Both the position numbers and the translations under genes were made by a program. A stretch of 64,000 nucleotides of DNA from contig NZ_CP118574.1 of NCBI RefSeq assembly GCF_028898845.1, forward strand, positions 6,111,001-6,175,000, in the 5' to 3' direction. Each line of letters opens with the position of its first letter. Within the stretch, counting starts at the first letter, position 1. The notes under the pieces are model-generated. The model worked only from the letters and a program-made list of their open reading frames with translations. It was not told the DNA's origin and did no database searches. Source of the DNA: Streptomyces sp. WZ-12. GTDB taxonomy: Bacteria; Actinomycetota; Actinomycetes; Streptomycetales; Streptomycetaceae. Positions 24,843 through 32,890 of this stretch are shown here, in pieces.

Positions 24843-25547
24843 TCAAGGATGCTCGCGCGCCGACTTGTCGAGCAGCTCCAGCATCGCCATGTACGCGCCG
24901 TCCAGATCCCGGTCGCGCACCGCCTCGGCCACCGCCGCGTGCACGGGGTGCGGGTGCGCGAAGGCGCCGCCGGACGCGTACACCTCCCGGCCGCGCTGGA
25001 TGATCACGGGCACGATCACCCGGTGCATCTGCGCGTAGAAGCGGTTGTTGGACGCGAGCAGCAGCGCGGTGTGGAAGGAGGCGTCGGCGCGGACCAGCAG
25101 TACCGGGTCGTCCTCGGTCGCGGACATCGCGCTGAGCGCGGCGTTGAGGGCTTCGAGGTCGTCGTCGGTGCGGCGCTCCGCGGCCAGCGCGGCCGCCGCG
25201 GGCTCGATCGACCGGCGGAGTTCGAGCATGTCGGCGTAGAAGTCGGACGAGGCGCCGGCGGCCAACTTCCAGCGCAGCACGTCGGAATCGAGGAGGTTCC
25301 ACTCCTCCCGGGGGCGGACGTACGTGCCGTGGTTCTGCCGGGTGGCGAGCAGCCCCTTGGTGGCCAGCACCTTCACCGCCTCGCGCAGCACGGTCTGGCT
25401 GACGCCCAGCTCCGCCATCACCTTCTGGAGGGCGAGCACGTCCCCCTCACCGTAGGTGCCGGTGACGATCCGTTGGGCGAGCGCCTCGACGGCCGCCCCG
25501 TGCTGCCCGTGCCCCGCGTACGAGCCGGGATTCCCCAACTGCCCCAT
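24843..25547 (-). CDS. GntR/FadR-family transcriptional regulator of the galactonate genes
   Basis: A 234-residue regulator of the FadR subgroup. The winged helix is at residues 15-80: VEALAQRIVTGTYGEGDVLA, then MAELGVSQTVLREAVKVLATKGLL and RQNHGTYVRPREEW. The C-terminal helical FCD domain has the metal-binding pattern Asp (DMLELRRSIEP), His (ADASFHTALLLASNN) and later His residues near HPHPVHAAV. FadR-type regulators of this kind usually sense the sugar acid or its keto-deoxy product and control the adjacent operon. ATG 25547 is chosen because GGGAGCAACG precedes it; ATG 25559 (MGATM) is four residues longer with a weaker site. Confidence 0.9.
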   Translation of the reverse strand: MGQLGNPGSYAGHGQHGAAVEALAQRIVTGTYGEGDVLALQKVMAELGVSQTVLREAVKVLATKGLLATRQNHGTYVRPREEWNLLDSDVLRWKLAAGASSDFYADMLELRRSIEPAAAALAAERRTDDDLEALNAALSAMSATEDDPVLLVRADASFHTALLLASNNRFYAQMHRVIVPVIIQRGREVYASGGAFAHPHPVHAAVAEAVRDRDLDGAYMAMLELLDKSAREHP

Positions 25548-25792
25548 CGTTGCTCCCATGTACCGGGTGGTGAGGTGCGGCGGCGGGCCGGAGCGCCGGG
25601 GGTTTCGGGGCGGCGCTGCGGTAGTTGGCGAGCGGTGGGGCGGGGAGTGCGCTCCGCCGTCCGCCGCCGGTCGCCCGCCGGCCCGGTTCCCGCGGACGTC
25701 ACGCCACGGCGCACCGCACGCCCACCCCGTACGCCTGCCGATAGACATCCCGCCACGCCCCGGAGCCCGGCGCCGGCCGGAGCCCGTTGCCG

Positions 25793-26602
25793 TCACAGCT
25801 CCCCGGTGCTGCCGGCCGGCGGCGCACCACCGGCACCGCCACTGCCGCCCGGCCCCGCCCCGGAGCCCGCCGCGCCCTTCTCGGCTGTGCCGGCCTCGGC
25901 GTGCGCGCCCGTGGTGTGCCGCTGACGCGGGCCGGTGACGCTCGTACCGGGCCCGAGCGAGCCCATGCCGCCGTGCCAGGCGCCCTGCATCCGCACCCGC
26001 GCCGACTGCCGTCCCGCGGTCATCCCGGACACCGGGTGCAACTGCCCGCTCTCGAACCGCTCGGCCTCCTCCGGGTGCCGGGCGCGCCAGTACGGGTTGT
26101 CGTGCGACAGCCCGCCGCTGACCCGCCCGTACATCCCGAACACCAGCAGGAGCAGCCCCACCACGAAGCTGAAGTAGACGTTCTGGATCTTGAAGGCGAG
26201 GAAGTTGGAGTCGGTCTGGAGCAGCCCCAGGTTCACGAAGCCGCTCAACAGGAAGAGCCCGCCGAGCACGACGTTGAGGGTGGAGGCGAAGTTCCCGCCG
26301 ATCGTCATGCCGACGATGAGCAGCGCGCCGATGGCGATCGAGAGCACGCTGAGCGAGCCGTTGGTGTTCAGCCCGGCCACGGTCGCGCCGCCGGTGTCGA
26401 AGAACCCGATGTTGTGGGTCAGGCCGAGGACGCCGAACGCGACCAGCACCAGCCCCATCAGCCCGGCGCCGACGCGGTAGACCTGGTTCAGCCGATGATC
26501 CACCGGTAGGTGCTTGTTGAACTGGGCGCGGCGCTTCGTGAACCGATTGAGGGGGTTCGTGGGCCTGTGCAGCGTGTGGCCTGTTGCACCGGTAGCAGCC
26601 AT
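25793..26602 (-). CDS. DUF4383 family membrane protein
   Basis: A 269-residue membrane protein. Residues 1-150 match DUF4383, with four hydrophobic helices: GAGLMGLVLVAFGVLGLT, VLSIAIGALLIVGMTIGG, VVLGGLFLLSGFVNLGLL and YFSFVVGLLLLVFGMYG, the third preceded by the typical FASTLN. A cytoplasmic tail of about 100 residues, rich in Gly, Ala and Ser, follows and shows no domain. Function unknown; the family is often induced under stress. ATG 26602 has GGGAGG six bases upstream, so the longer frame to 26782 is rejected. Confidence 0.88.
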   Translation of the reverse strand: MAATGATGHTLHRPTNPLNRFTKRRAQFNKHLPVDHRLNQVYRVGAGLMGLVLVAFGVLGLTHNIGFFDTGGATVAGLNTNGSLSVLSIAIGALLIVGMTIGGNFASTLNVVLGGLFLLSGFVNLGLLQTDSNFLAFKIQNVYFSFVVGLLLLVFGMYGRVSGGLSHDNPYWRARHPEEAERFESGQLHPVSGMTAGRQSARVRMQGAWHGGMGSLGPGTSVTGPRQRHTTGAHAEAGTAEKGAAGSGAGPGGSGGAGGAPPAGSTGEL

Positions 26603-26777
26603 GTCCGGCCTCCCTTGCGCAGATGAGCCGCCTGGGCCGTAGTCACTCCGACTCCAGCATCGGGCACGGGCGCCGTTCATGCCATTGCGGACGGGAGGCG
26701 CGACGGGGCGCACGGCGGATGCATGACGGGACGCGCGACGGGCCTCACGACGCGACGCGCGCCGCGACGCTTCCCTC

Positions 26778-26796
26778 CCCACACCAATGGTGTGGG
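26778..26796 (-). terminator. Palindrome after the coiled-coil protein gene
   Basis: A perfect 9-bp inverted repeat around one base (CCCACACCA-A-TGGTGTGGG), 17 bases past the stop of the minus-strand gene. It could be a short terminator stem or an operator for DUF4383 (which starts 176 bases on). Confidence 0.45.
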
Positions 26797-26812
26797 CGCG
26801 CGGCAGCCGGCC

Positions 26813-28225
26813 TCAGCGCGCGCCCGCGCCCCCGCCCCGCTGCTCCCGGATCCCCTGCACCACTCGGGCCGCCGTCTCCCGCACCGCCTCCGTCTCGGTC
26901 AGGAAGTGCCACCAGTCCGGGTGCCGCCCCTCCAGCCCCGCGACCGCGCGGTCCAACCGGGCCACCGCCTCGTCCAGCGGGCCGGCGTGCCGCGGATCGG
27001 GCGTGCTGCGCCCGGCCATCGCCAGCCGCTGCGCGTCCCGGATCGCGAAACGGGTCCGCTCGATCTCCTGCTGCCGGTCGGCCGCCACCGCGTCCAGCCG
27101 GCGCAGCCGGTCGCCGGCCGCCGACACCGCCTCGTCGGTGGAGTTCAGCAGCGCCCGCACCGTCGCCAACTGGCTGGTGGCGTCCGCCCAGCGCTGCTCC
27201 CCGCGGGCCTGCTCGCCCTCCCGGAGCGCGGCCCGGGCCCGCTCGACGGCGTCCACCGCCTGCTCCGGCACCTTCTGGAGGTCCTGCCAGCACGCCGCGC
27301 TGTACCGCCTCCGCAGCTCGCTGAGGACCGGGGCGACCTGCTGGGCACGGGTGGTGATCGCCTCCGCACGGGTGCGCAGCGACACCAGCCGCTTGTCGAT
27401 CTCCGCCGCGGTCGCCGGCAGCCGCTCGGCCTCCGACCGGAGCGCCCCGGCCTGCCGCTGCACCTCCTCCGCGCGCCGGATCGTCTCCGGTACACCGTGC
27501 TGCGCGGCGCCCTGGTTGAGCTTGGTCAACTCGGGTCCGAGCGCCGCCAACCGGGCCGCCAGGTCGTCGGCCCGCAGAGCCTGCGCCCGCACCGCGTCCA
27601 GCGCGTTGCTCGCCGCCAGCAGCGCCTGCCGGGCCTGCTCGACGGCCGGCGCGACCCGCGCCAACTGGGTCTCGGCGTTCTCCAACAGCGGCGCGAGGCT
27701 CTGCGCGAACCAGTCCAGCTCCGACCGGACCCGCTCCAGCTCCTCGCGGGCCCGCGTCAGATCCGCCCGCGCCCGCGCCAGCGCCGCGCCGTCGATGTCG
27801 TCCCGATCGAGATCATGGGAGTCGACCGCGGTGATGTACCCCTGGCTGACCTGGTCGATCCGCGCCCCGAAGCTCTGGTACTCGGCCGCGGCCTGCCGGC
27901 CCCGCGGCGAGTTGTCGACGGCGGTGACCGTCTCCACCGAGATCGCAAGGTCCCGGTGAGCGGTGTCGAGGTCGTAGAACGCGGCCGCCGCGGCGTCCTT
28001 GGCGGCCTGCGCATCGGCCCGCTGGCTCTCCCCACGCCCCCCGAACCACCGCCGGGTGCCGCCCCCGGCGAACGCCATCGGTGCCACCGCCACCAGCAGC
28101 GGCAACGGCAACAGCACCAGCCCCACCAACTCCCGGGCCGTCTGCCGGACCTGGCTCCCGCGGGCGCGACGACGGTCCCGCCGCCCGGACGGCCGCGACC
28201 ACGGCTCCATGTGTGTCCCCGTCAC
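26813..28225 (-). CDS. Predicted exported or membrane-anchored coiled-coil protein, function unknown
   Basis: A 470-residue protein I cannot assign to a named family. A very basic N-terminus (RRDRRRARGSQVRQ) is followed by one hydrophobic helix (ELVGLVLLPLPLLVAVAPMAFAGGG, about residues 33-57), so it is probably membrane-anchored. Nearly all the rest is alpha-helical with heptad patterns and few Gly or Pro: repeated blocks such as ARADLTRAREELERVRSELD, AEEVQRQAGALRSEAERL and RTRAEAITTRAQQVAPVLSE. It resembles structural coiled-coil proteins of the actinobacterial envelope. The gene stands immediately upstream (in minus orientation) of the tRNA-Val. GTG 28225 has GGGAGAGGG before it; ATG 28210 is possible. 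Confidence 0.75.
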   Translation of the reverse strand: MTGTHMEPWSRPSGRRDRRRARGSQVRQTARELVGLVLLPLPLLVAVAPMAFAGGGTRRWFGGRGESQRADAQAAKDAAAAAFYDLDTAHRDLAISVETVTAVDNSPRGRQAAAEYQSFGARIDQVSQGYITAVDSHDLDRDDIDGAALARARADLTRAREELERVRSELDWFAQSLAPLLENAETQLARVAPAVEQARQALLAASNALDAVRAQALRADDLAARLAALGPELTKLNQGAAQHGVPETIRRAEEVQRQAGALRSEAERLPATAAEIDKRLVSLRTRAEAITTRAQQVAPVLSELRRRYSAACWQDLQKVPEQAVDAVERARAALREGEQARGEQRWADATSQLATVRALLNSTDEAVSAAGDRLRRLDAVAADRQQEIERTRFAIRDAQRLAMAGRSTPDPRHAGPLDEAVARLDRAVAGLEGRHPDWWHFLTETEAVRETAARVVQGIREQRGGGAGAR

Positions 28226-28397
28226 ATCCCTCTCCCGATCGGATCGCCCCAGGACCGGCTGACATTCTCCCACCCACCTGAACGAACATCCCGCCCGCAG
28301 AGTTCACGCCCACCCACCACGGCCCCCGCGCGCCCGCTGCCCCACGGCCGGGTTTGCAGGTCCGCCCCCGCGGCAAGGTAGTCTGTCGGCTCGTCCA

Positions 28398-28472
28398 GGG
28401 CGCATAGCTCAGCGGTAGAGCGCTGCTCTTACAAAGCAGATGTCGGCGGTTCAAATCCGTCTGTGCCCACCA
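28398..28472 (+). tRNA. tRNA-Val (anticodon UAC)
   Basis: A 75-base gene with a complete cloverleaf. Acceptor GGGCGCA (28398-28404) pairs with TGTGCCC (28462-28468) with one G-U; the D arm is GCTCAGCGGTAGAGC; the anticodon stem-loop CTGCTCTTACAAAGCAG carries TAC; the T arm is CGGCGGTTCAAATCCGTC-like. The discriminator A and the CCA end are encoded. It reads GUA directly. A strong terminator follows five bases later. Confidence 0.97.
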
Positions 28473-28477
28473 GTCAA

Positions 28478-28511
28478 AACGCCCCCGTGGAGATCTCTCC
28501 GCGGGGGCGTT
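28478..28511 (+). terminator. Terminator of the tRNA-Val transcript
   Basis: AACGCCCCCG (28478-28487) pairs with CGGGGGCGTT (28502-28511), the stem extending inward to 13 pairs with an eight-base loop. Confidence 0.92.
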
Positions 28512-28948
28512 GACGGTAGATCTTGACGGCAGTCCCTGCTCCGGACGCCCTCGCCGGCACCGACGTCATCGAGGCCCAGGCCCCCATGGGGACCTGGGCC
28601 TTCGTCCTTCCTGTGCCCACCGCGTGGCCCCCCTCCGCGGCCGGCCTCGCGCGCCCGCCGATCAACCGGTCAGAGGCCGTGCGCCTCCAAGGCCCGCGCG
28701 CTTCCAGGCTCCGCACGCTTCCAAGATCCGTACGACCCCAAGATCCGTGCGCCGTCAGGGTCTGTATCTGTATGCCTTCGGCGCGCGCGGGCTTCAACGC
28801 TCGCAGGGCCTCAACTCTCCTGTATTGGCGTGCTGTTGGGCCTCCGGTGTGCCTGGAGCCGAGGGGTGTTCCGGTTCCGGGGGGAGGGTGGAATGCGCCG
28901 ATTGATCCTTGGGGGTTTCTGCCTGCATGTGTATCGTGGAGCGTGAGG
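28512..28948. other. Intergenic region between tRNA-Val terminator and first doxX promoter
   Basis: No gene with a ribosome site and plausible composition is seen in these 437 bases. Several near repeats of CAAGATCCGTACG / CAAGATCCGTGCG occur around 28690-28760. Promoter elements of the doxX gene probably begin after 28940. Confidence 0.4.
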
Positions 28949-28962
28949 CTTGAACTTTCAAG
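28949..28962. promoter_or_regulatory. Perfect palindrome CTTGAA-CT-TTCAAG upstream of the first doxX gene
   Basis: CTTGAACTTTCAAG is a perfect dyad with a two-base centre, lying 78-91 bases before the doxX start at 29040. A near copy occurs at the same distance upstream of the second doxX gene at 36057. The form suits a MarR- or HxlR-type dimer. No regulator of this pair is identified in the window. Confidence 0.6.
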
Positions 28963-29039
28963 TAAATTGCTTGGGAGTGGTTACGCGACGGTCCGCGTGG
29001 GCGGTCCGTCGGACGGTTCGGATGGAATGAGCGTTTGTC

Positions 29040-29591
29040 ATGACAACCTCCCACAGTGCGTCCGCGGCCGAGCCTGCCGGTGTCGCGGTGCGGTATGCCC
29101 CTTCTCTGCACGGCTATGACGTCGGGCTGCTGGTGCTGCGGCTGGTCCTCGGGCTGACCATGGCGGCGCACGGTACGCAGAAGCTGTTCGGCTGGTTCGG
29201 CGGCGGCGGGCTGGACGGCACCGCGAAGTTCTTCACGGCGAGCGGCTACCCGTCGGGCAAGGTGATGGCGGTGTGCGCCGGTCTCACCGAGACGCTCGGC
29301 GGGCTCGGGCTGGTGCTCGGGCTGCTCACGCCGCTGGCCGCCGCGGCGGTGGTCGGCACGATGATCAATGCGCTGGCGGTGAAGTGGGGCGGCGGCTTCT
29401 TCGCGCCCGAGGGCGTGGAGTACGAGCTGCTGCTCGTCACCGGGGCGGCCGCGCTGGCGCTGACCGGGCCCGGCCGCTACGCCGTCGACCGCTTCCTGCC
29501 CGTACTGCGCGCGCACCGGCTGGTGTACGGCGCGGGTGCGCTCGTTCTGGCCGTGGTGTTCGCGGCGGTTGTGTTGGTGCTCCGCAAGTGA
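29040..29591 (+). CDS. DoxX-family membrane protein (first copy)
   Basis: A 183-residue membrane protein of the DoxX/SURF4 family with four core helices and one extra C-terminal helix. The first helix region GLLVLRLVLGLTMAAHGTQKLFGWFGGGG carries the family's His-Gly-x-x-K-L-F signature; further helices are MAVCAGLTETLGGLGLVLGL, LAAAAVVGTMINALAV and YELLLVTGAAALALTGPG followed by the terminal VLAVVFAAVVLVL. In mycobacteria DoxX partners SodA and a thiol enzyme to protect the membrane against oxidation. It shares a palindromic promoter element with the DoxX at 36057. Ribosome site before ATG 29040 is weak (GGAATGAGCG). Confidence 0.88.
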   Translation: MTTSHSASAAEPAGVAVRYAPSLHGYDVGLLVLRLVLGLTMAAHGTQKLFGWFGGGGLDGTAKFFTASGYPSGKVMAVCAGLTETLGGLGLVLGLLTPLAAAAVVGTMINALAVKWGGGFFAPEGVEYELLLVTGAAALALTGPGRYAVDRFLPVLRAHRLVYGAGALVLAVVFAAVVLVLRK

Positions 29592-29674
29592 GGTCCGAGC
29601 CCCCGGGAGCCGGGGGCCCGACCGCGGCGGTGGCGAAGGGGCGGGGAACGAGTTGAGGGAAGATCGGAGGATCG

Positions 29675-30178
29675 ATGTCCGTACGGCGGCTCAATCATGC
29701 GGTGTTGTACATCCGTGAGGTGGCGCGGTCGGTGGCGTTCTACACCGAGGTGCTCGGGTTCACGGTGGACGTGGAGATTCCGGGGCGGGCGGCCTTTCTG
29801 AGCGCGCCCGGTTCGCAGAACGACCACGACCTGGGGCTGTTCGCGGTGGGGCGGGACGCGCCCGGGCCGGAGGGCGGCCGGATCGGGCTCTACCACCTGG
29901 CCTGGGAGGTCGGGACGTTGGGTGACCTGGCGGCAGTCGGGGCGCGGCTGCGGGAGCGGGGCGCGCTGGTCGGCGCCAGTGATCACCTCGTCTCCAAGTC
30001 GCTCTATGCCCGGGACCCGGACGGGAACGAGTTCGAGGTGATGTGGCGGGTGCCGAAGGAGGACTGGCCGGGGCCGGAGGACGGGGCGGCCCGGGTGCTG
30101 CCGCTCGACCTCGCCGCGGAGTTGGAGCGTTGGGGCCCCGATCTGCTGACGGGCGCGGCGGCCGGCTCGGCCACCTGA
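29675..30178 (+). CDS. VOC-superfamily metalloenzyme (glyoxalase/extradiol dioxygenase fold)
   Basis: A 167-residue protein with the paired beta-alpha-beta-beta-beta modules of the vicinal-oxygen-chelate fold. The likely metal triad is His8 (RRLNHAVLYI), His74 (IGLYHLAWEV) and Glu121 (DPDGNEFEVMW), as in catechol 2,3-dioxygenase-like and related lyases, so it should bind a divalent metal. Substrate unknown. It is 83 bp downstream of the DoxX gene on the same strand and could be cotranscribed, consistent with a role in quinone, aldehyde or catechol stress. Start ATG 29675 has a GAGGATCG site. Confidence 0.87.
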   Translation: MSVRRLNHAVLYIREVARSVAFYTEVLGFTVDVEIPGRAAFLSAPGSQNDHDLGLFAVGRDAPGPEGGRIGLYHLAWEVGTLGDLAAVGARLRERGALVGASDHLVSKSLYARDPDGNEFEVMWRVPKEDWPGPEDGAARVLPLDLAAELERWGPDLLTGAAAGSAT

Positions 30179-30291
30179 GACGTCGCAGGGGTGGGACCGG
30201 CTGACCCCTTGGACGTGCCGTGGCTCCCCCGGGAACCAGGCGCGACGCGGGAGTTGGTCGGGCCCCGGAAGCCAGTCACGCCCCCGGAGTC

Positions 30292-30337
30292 GGCCAGGCC
30301 CCGGGGGTCGGCTGTGCCCGGCCCCCGGAGCCTGGCC
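30292..30337. terminator. Bidirectional GC-rich terminator between VOC and hydrolase genes
   Basis: GGCCAGGCCCCGGGGGTCGG-like arm at 30292-30311 pairs, with two mismatches, with 30319-30337. It lies between converging genes. Confidence 0.65.
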
Positions 30338-30346
30338 CGCTCCGTG

Positions 30347-31195
30347 TCAGAGCGCCAGGGATGACAGGAAGGCGTGGAGCTCCTGGTCGAAGTGCGGGGT
30401 GTTCTCCAGGTTGACCATGTGGCCGGCGCCGGGGATGCGTATGCGGCGGGCGCCGGGGACCCGTAGCGCTATCGCATGGGCGTTGGCGGAGATGTCGGTG
30501 GAGTCGAGGTCGCCGTCGAGGACGGTGGTCGGCACCCGGATCTCGCCGAGGCGGTCGAACGCCCCGACCTCCTGCGGCATGCCCACGCCCACGCCGTCCG
30601 CGTGCACCTCCACATTGGCGCACGCGGAGGCGCGCATCCGCTCCCGGAAGCCGGGGTACACCGCCGAGGGCGCGCGGTACGGCCCGTCCACCCACATCCG
30701 CAGGAAGTGCTCCACATAGCGCTCCGCGCCGTCCGGTGCGCCGATCGCGGCGACCTGTTCCCGGATGTGCTCCAGGACGAAGGGGTCGGTGAAGGCGCGA
30801 CCGCTGATCCCGGGGGAGGCGAGGAACAGGGCCGTGACCCGGTCCGGGTGGGCGAGCGCGGTGTCCAGCGCGACCCTGGAGCCGTGCGAGAGGCCGACCA
30901 GGACGGCGCGCGGTATGTCGAGCGCGTCCAACAGCGCGACCAGGTCGTCGTGGTTGGCCCAGTCGCCGGTCACCGTGGAGGAGAGGCCGTGGCCGCGGGA
31001 GTCGTAACGGACCACCCGCAGGCCGGAGTTCACCAACCAGGCGAACTGCTCGTCCCACATGTGCTGGTCGAGCATCCCGCCGTGCAGCAGCACCACCGCG
31101 GGCCCCGAGCCGGCCGTCTCGTAGAACAACTCGCCGTCGTCGACAGGCACGGTGTCGTTGTCGATCTCGGACCATGCCTGGAAGTCGTGGGTCAC
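30347..31195 (-). CDS. Alpha/beta-hydrolase fold enzyme in an operon with a MarR regulator
   Basis: A 282-residue hydrolase. The oxyanion loop is AVVLLHGGMLDQH (His38-Gly39), the nucleophile elbow AVLVGLSHGSRVALD (Ser103), the acid probably in TTVLDGDLDSTD and the base His in IPGAGHMVNLENTP. The cap region between is typical of small esterases, lactonases or haloperoxidase-like enzymes; substrate unknown. GTG 31195 overlaps the MarR stop codon (GTGA), so the two are translationally coupled and form an operon. The longer open frame to 31894 is the shadow of the MarR gene. Confidence 0.88.
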   Translation of the reverse strand: MTHDFQAWSEIDNDTVPVDDGELFYETAGSGPAVVLLHGGMLDQHMWDEQFAWLVNSGLRVVRYDSRGHGLSSTVTGDWANHDDLVALLDALDIPRAVLVGLSHGSRVALDTALAHPDRVTALFLASPGISGRAFTDPFVLEHIREQVAAIGAPDGAERYVEHFLRMWVDGPYRAPSAVYPGFRERMRASACANVEVHADGVGVGMPQEVGAFDRLGEIRVPTTVLDGDLDSTDISANAHAIALRVPGARRIRIPGAGHMVNLENTPHFDQELHAFLSSLAL

Positions 31196-31872
31196 TGCGC
31201 GGGCCGTTCTGTGGGGGACGGGTGGTCGGTCGGACGGGTGGGCGCCGGGGGCCGATGCCCGATTGTGGGCGGTATGGCGGCCGGTGTGGCGTCCGGGGCC
31301 GCGGCGTCCCGCTTTTCGGGATTGCCGCTTTCCTCCGAGGGAACGCGCGAGCCGTCCGCCAAGTGCCGGAATTCCTCGCCGAGCCGGTCCAGGACGCGCA
31401 GCGCCGTGCGGACCTCGCCGCTCGACAGGTCGGCCAGGCCGCGGCGGAGCTCCGCGGCCTCGGCGTCCTGTATGCCGCGCATCACCTCCGCGCCCTCGTC
31501 GGTGAGTCGGATCAGGGACGAGCGGCGATGCTCGGGATTGGGGGCCGTCACGACCAGGCCCAGCTCCGCCGCGTGGTTCACCCAGCGCTGCACCGGCTGT
31601 CGGTCCAGCCCCAGTGAGCGCGCCAACTGCGGGACGGTGCGCGGACCCTGAGCGCGCAGCGCGTCGAGCAGGGCGTGCTCGCCGGCGGTCATGCCGGTGC
31701 CTTCGAGCTCGCGCTCCACCGCGCGCACGATCGTCCGGTGCAGCGGCCACAGTCGCCGGATGACGTCGTACAGCAGGTCCTCGGTCGCGCCGGGACCGCC
31801 GTCGGCGTCGACGTGGTGACCGGTCCGGCCGCGCGGTTCGCGCGGACCGGAACTCCCTTCGATGGTGCTCAT
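31192..31872 (-). CDS. MarR-family transcriptional regulator
   Basis: A 226-residue regulator. The MarR winged helix occupies residues 30-165: IVRAVERELEGTGMTAGEHALL, then RTVPQLARSLGLDRQPVQRWVNHAAELGLV as the HTH, and NPEHRRSSLIRLTDEGAEV as the wing. The last 55 residues are a disordered Pro/Thr-rich tail, unusual for MarR. It leads the operon with the hydrolase. Two overlapping palindromes lie 29-52 bases before its start, suggesting autoregulation. The ligand is probably the hydrolase substrate or a related phenolic. ATG 31872. Confidence 0.9.
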   Translation of the reverse strand: MSTIEGSSGPREPRGRTGHHVDADGGPGATEDLLYDVIRRLWPLHRTIVRAVERELEGTGMTAGEHALLDALRAQGPRTVPQLARSLGLDRQPVQRWVNHAAELGLVVTAPNPEHRRSSLIRLTDEGAEVMRGIQDAEAAELRRGLADLSSGEVRTALRVLDRLGEEFRHLADGSRVPSEESGNPEKRDAAAPDATPAAIPPTIGHRPPAPTRPTDHPSPTERPAQ

Positions 31873-31900
31873 GATGAACCCCCCTCATCGACACTCATAT

Positions 31901-31924
31901 TGTCATGATGACATCTTCGATGTC
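31901..31924. promoter_or_regulatory. Overlapping palindromes upstream of the MarR/hydrolase operon
   Basis: TGTCATGATGACA (31901-31913) is a perfect dyad around one base. GACATC-TTC-GATGTC (31910-31924) is a second perfect dyad overlapping it by four bases. The pair sits just upstream of the MarR start and is the natural candidate for the autoregulatory operator. Binding is inferred. Confidence 0.6.
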
Positions 31925-32027
31925 GTTTCGGAAGGCGTGTGGAAAACCGCGCGGAACCGCCGTCGGGTGCGGAACGGCGGTGCGGCGGTGCGGAGTTGGC
32001 GCGGGGGTGGGACGCCGGTGGGGCGGG

Positions 32028-32684
32028 TCAGTCGTCCAGCGGGAGCGGGGCCTCGTCGTCGGTGAACGTGACGACGAGGTCGGCGCGCGGCCGGGTGGCG
32101 GCCACGAGGCGGGCGTTGGCCTCGTCGGAGGTGCGCACGAAGTCCTCGGCGTCGGTGCGCAGTCGACCGAACCGCTCGTGCCGGTCGATCAGCCGCCGCA
32201 CCCGCTCCGGGCCGTCCAGCTCGATGTACCAGACCTCGTCGAGGAGTTCACGGATCCCCGCCCAGGGGTCGGAGTGCAGCAGGAGGTAGTTGCCCTCGGT
32301 GATGACGAGCGGGATGTGCGGCGCCACGGGGATGCTGCCGGCGACCGGCTCCTCCAGGCGGCGGTCGAACGCCGGGGCGTAGACGGGCGTGCCGGATTCG
32401 GGGGCGCGCAGCCGGGCCAACAGTGAGGCGTAGCCGGCGGGGTCGAAGGTGTCCGGCGCGCCCTTGCGCTCCGTGCGGCCCAGGCGGCGTAGTTCCGCCT
32501 CGGCGAGGTGGAAGCCGTCCATGGGGACGAGCGCGGCCTGGCCGGTCAATTCCGCCGCCAGCCGGACGGCGAGGGTGGACTTTCCGGCGCCCGGCGGCCC
32601 GGCTATGCCGAGCAGCCGGCGCCGGCCGGGCGTCGCGGAGGCGGCGAGACGGCGGGCACGGGCCACGAGGTCGTCGAGGTTCAT
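32028..32684 (-). CDS. P-loop nucleoside/sugar kinase of the uridine kinase-PRK family
   Basis: A 218-residue kinase. Walker A is LLGIAGPPGAGKSTLAVRLA near residues 24-43; the substrate loop VPMDGFHLAEAELRRLGR and RKGAPDTFDPAGYASLL follow; the Walker B equivalent is LVITEGNYLLL. This pattern (MDGFH, then K-G-x-P-x-T-F-D) marks the group annotated as nucleoside or fructose-like kinases related to uridine kinase and pantothenate kinase. The exact acceptor is unknown. Gene stands alone with ATG 32684 and no operon partner. Confidence 0.87.
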   Translation of the reverse strand: MNLDDLVARARRLAASATPGRRRLLGIAGPPGAGKSTLAVRLAAELTGQAALVPMDGFHLAEAELRRLGRTERKGAPDTFDPAGYASLLARLRAPESGTPVYAPAFDRRLEEPVAGSIPVAPHIPLVITEGNYLLLHSDPWAGIRELLDEVWYIELDGPERVRRLIDRHERFGRLRTDAEDFVRTSDEANARLVAATRPRADLVVTFTDDEAPLPLDD

Positions 32685-32809
32685 GATGGGTCCATCGTGC
32701 CTGATCGGCCGGGGTGGCCACCGGGTGGCCGACCGGACCGTACGGGCGGGACCCGCTGCGCCCGGTGTGCGATCAGGGGCATCGGTGGTGTGTCCTCCCT
32801 GGACCTCCC

Positions 32810-32846
32810 CCCGTTACTGACGAGCCGTCGCCCCGTCAGTAACGGG
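32810..32846 (-). terminator. Stem-loop terminator after the methyltransferase gene
   Basis: CCCGTTACTGACG (32810-32822) and CGTCAGTAACGGG (32834-32846) form a perfect 13-bp stem with an 11-base loop, 45 bases beyond the minus-strand stop at 32891. A related CGTCAGCAACG follows at 32860. Confidence 0.75.
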
Positions 32847-32890
32847 ACGCGCCCCCGCCCGTCAGCAACGCTCCCGCGCCTCCGCCTCGT

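Noticed and set aside
30347..31894. 515-residue version of the alpha/beta hydrolase
   Set aside because: The first 230 codons are the out-of-frame shadow of the MarR gene; the GTGA overlap gives the natural start at 31195.
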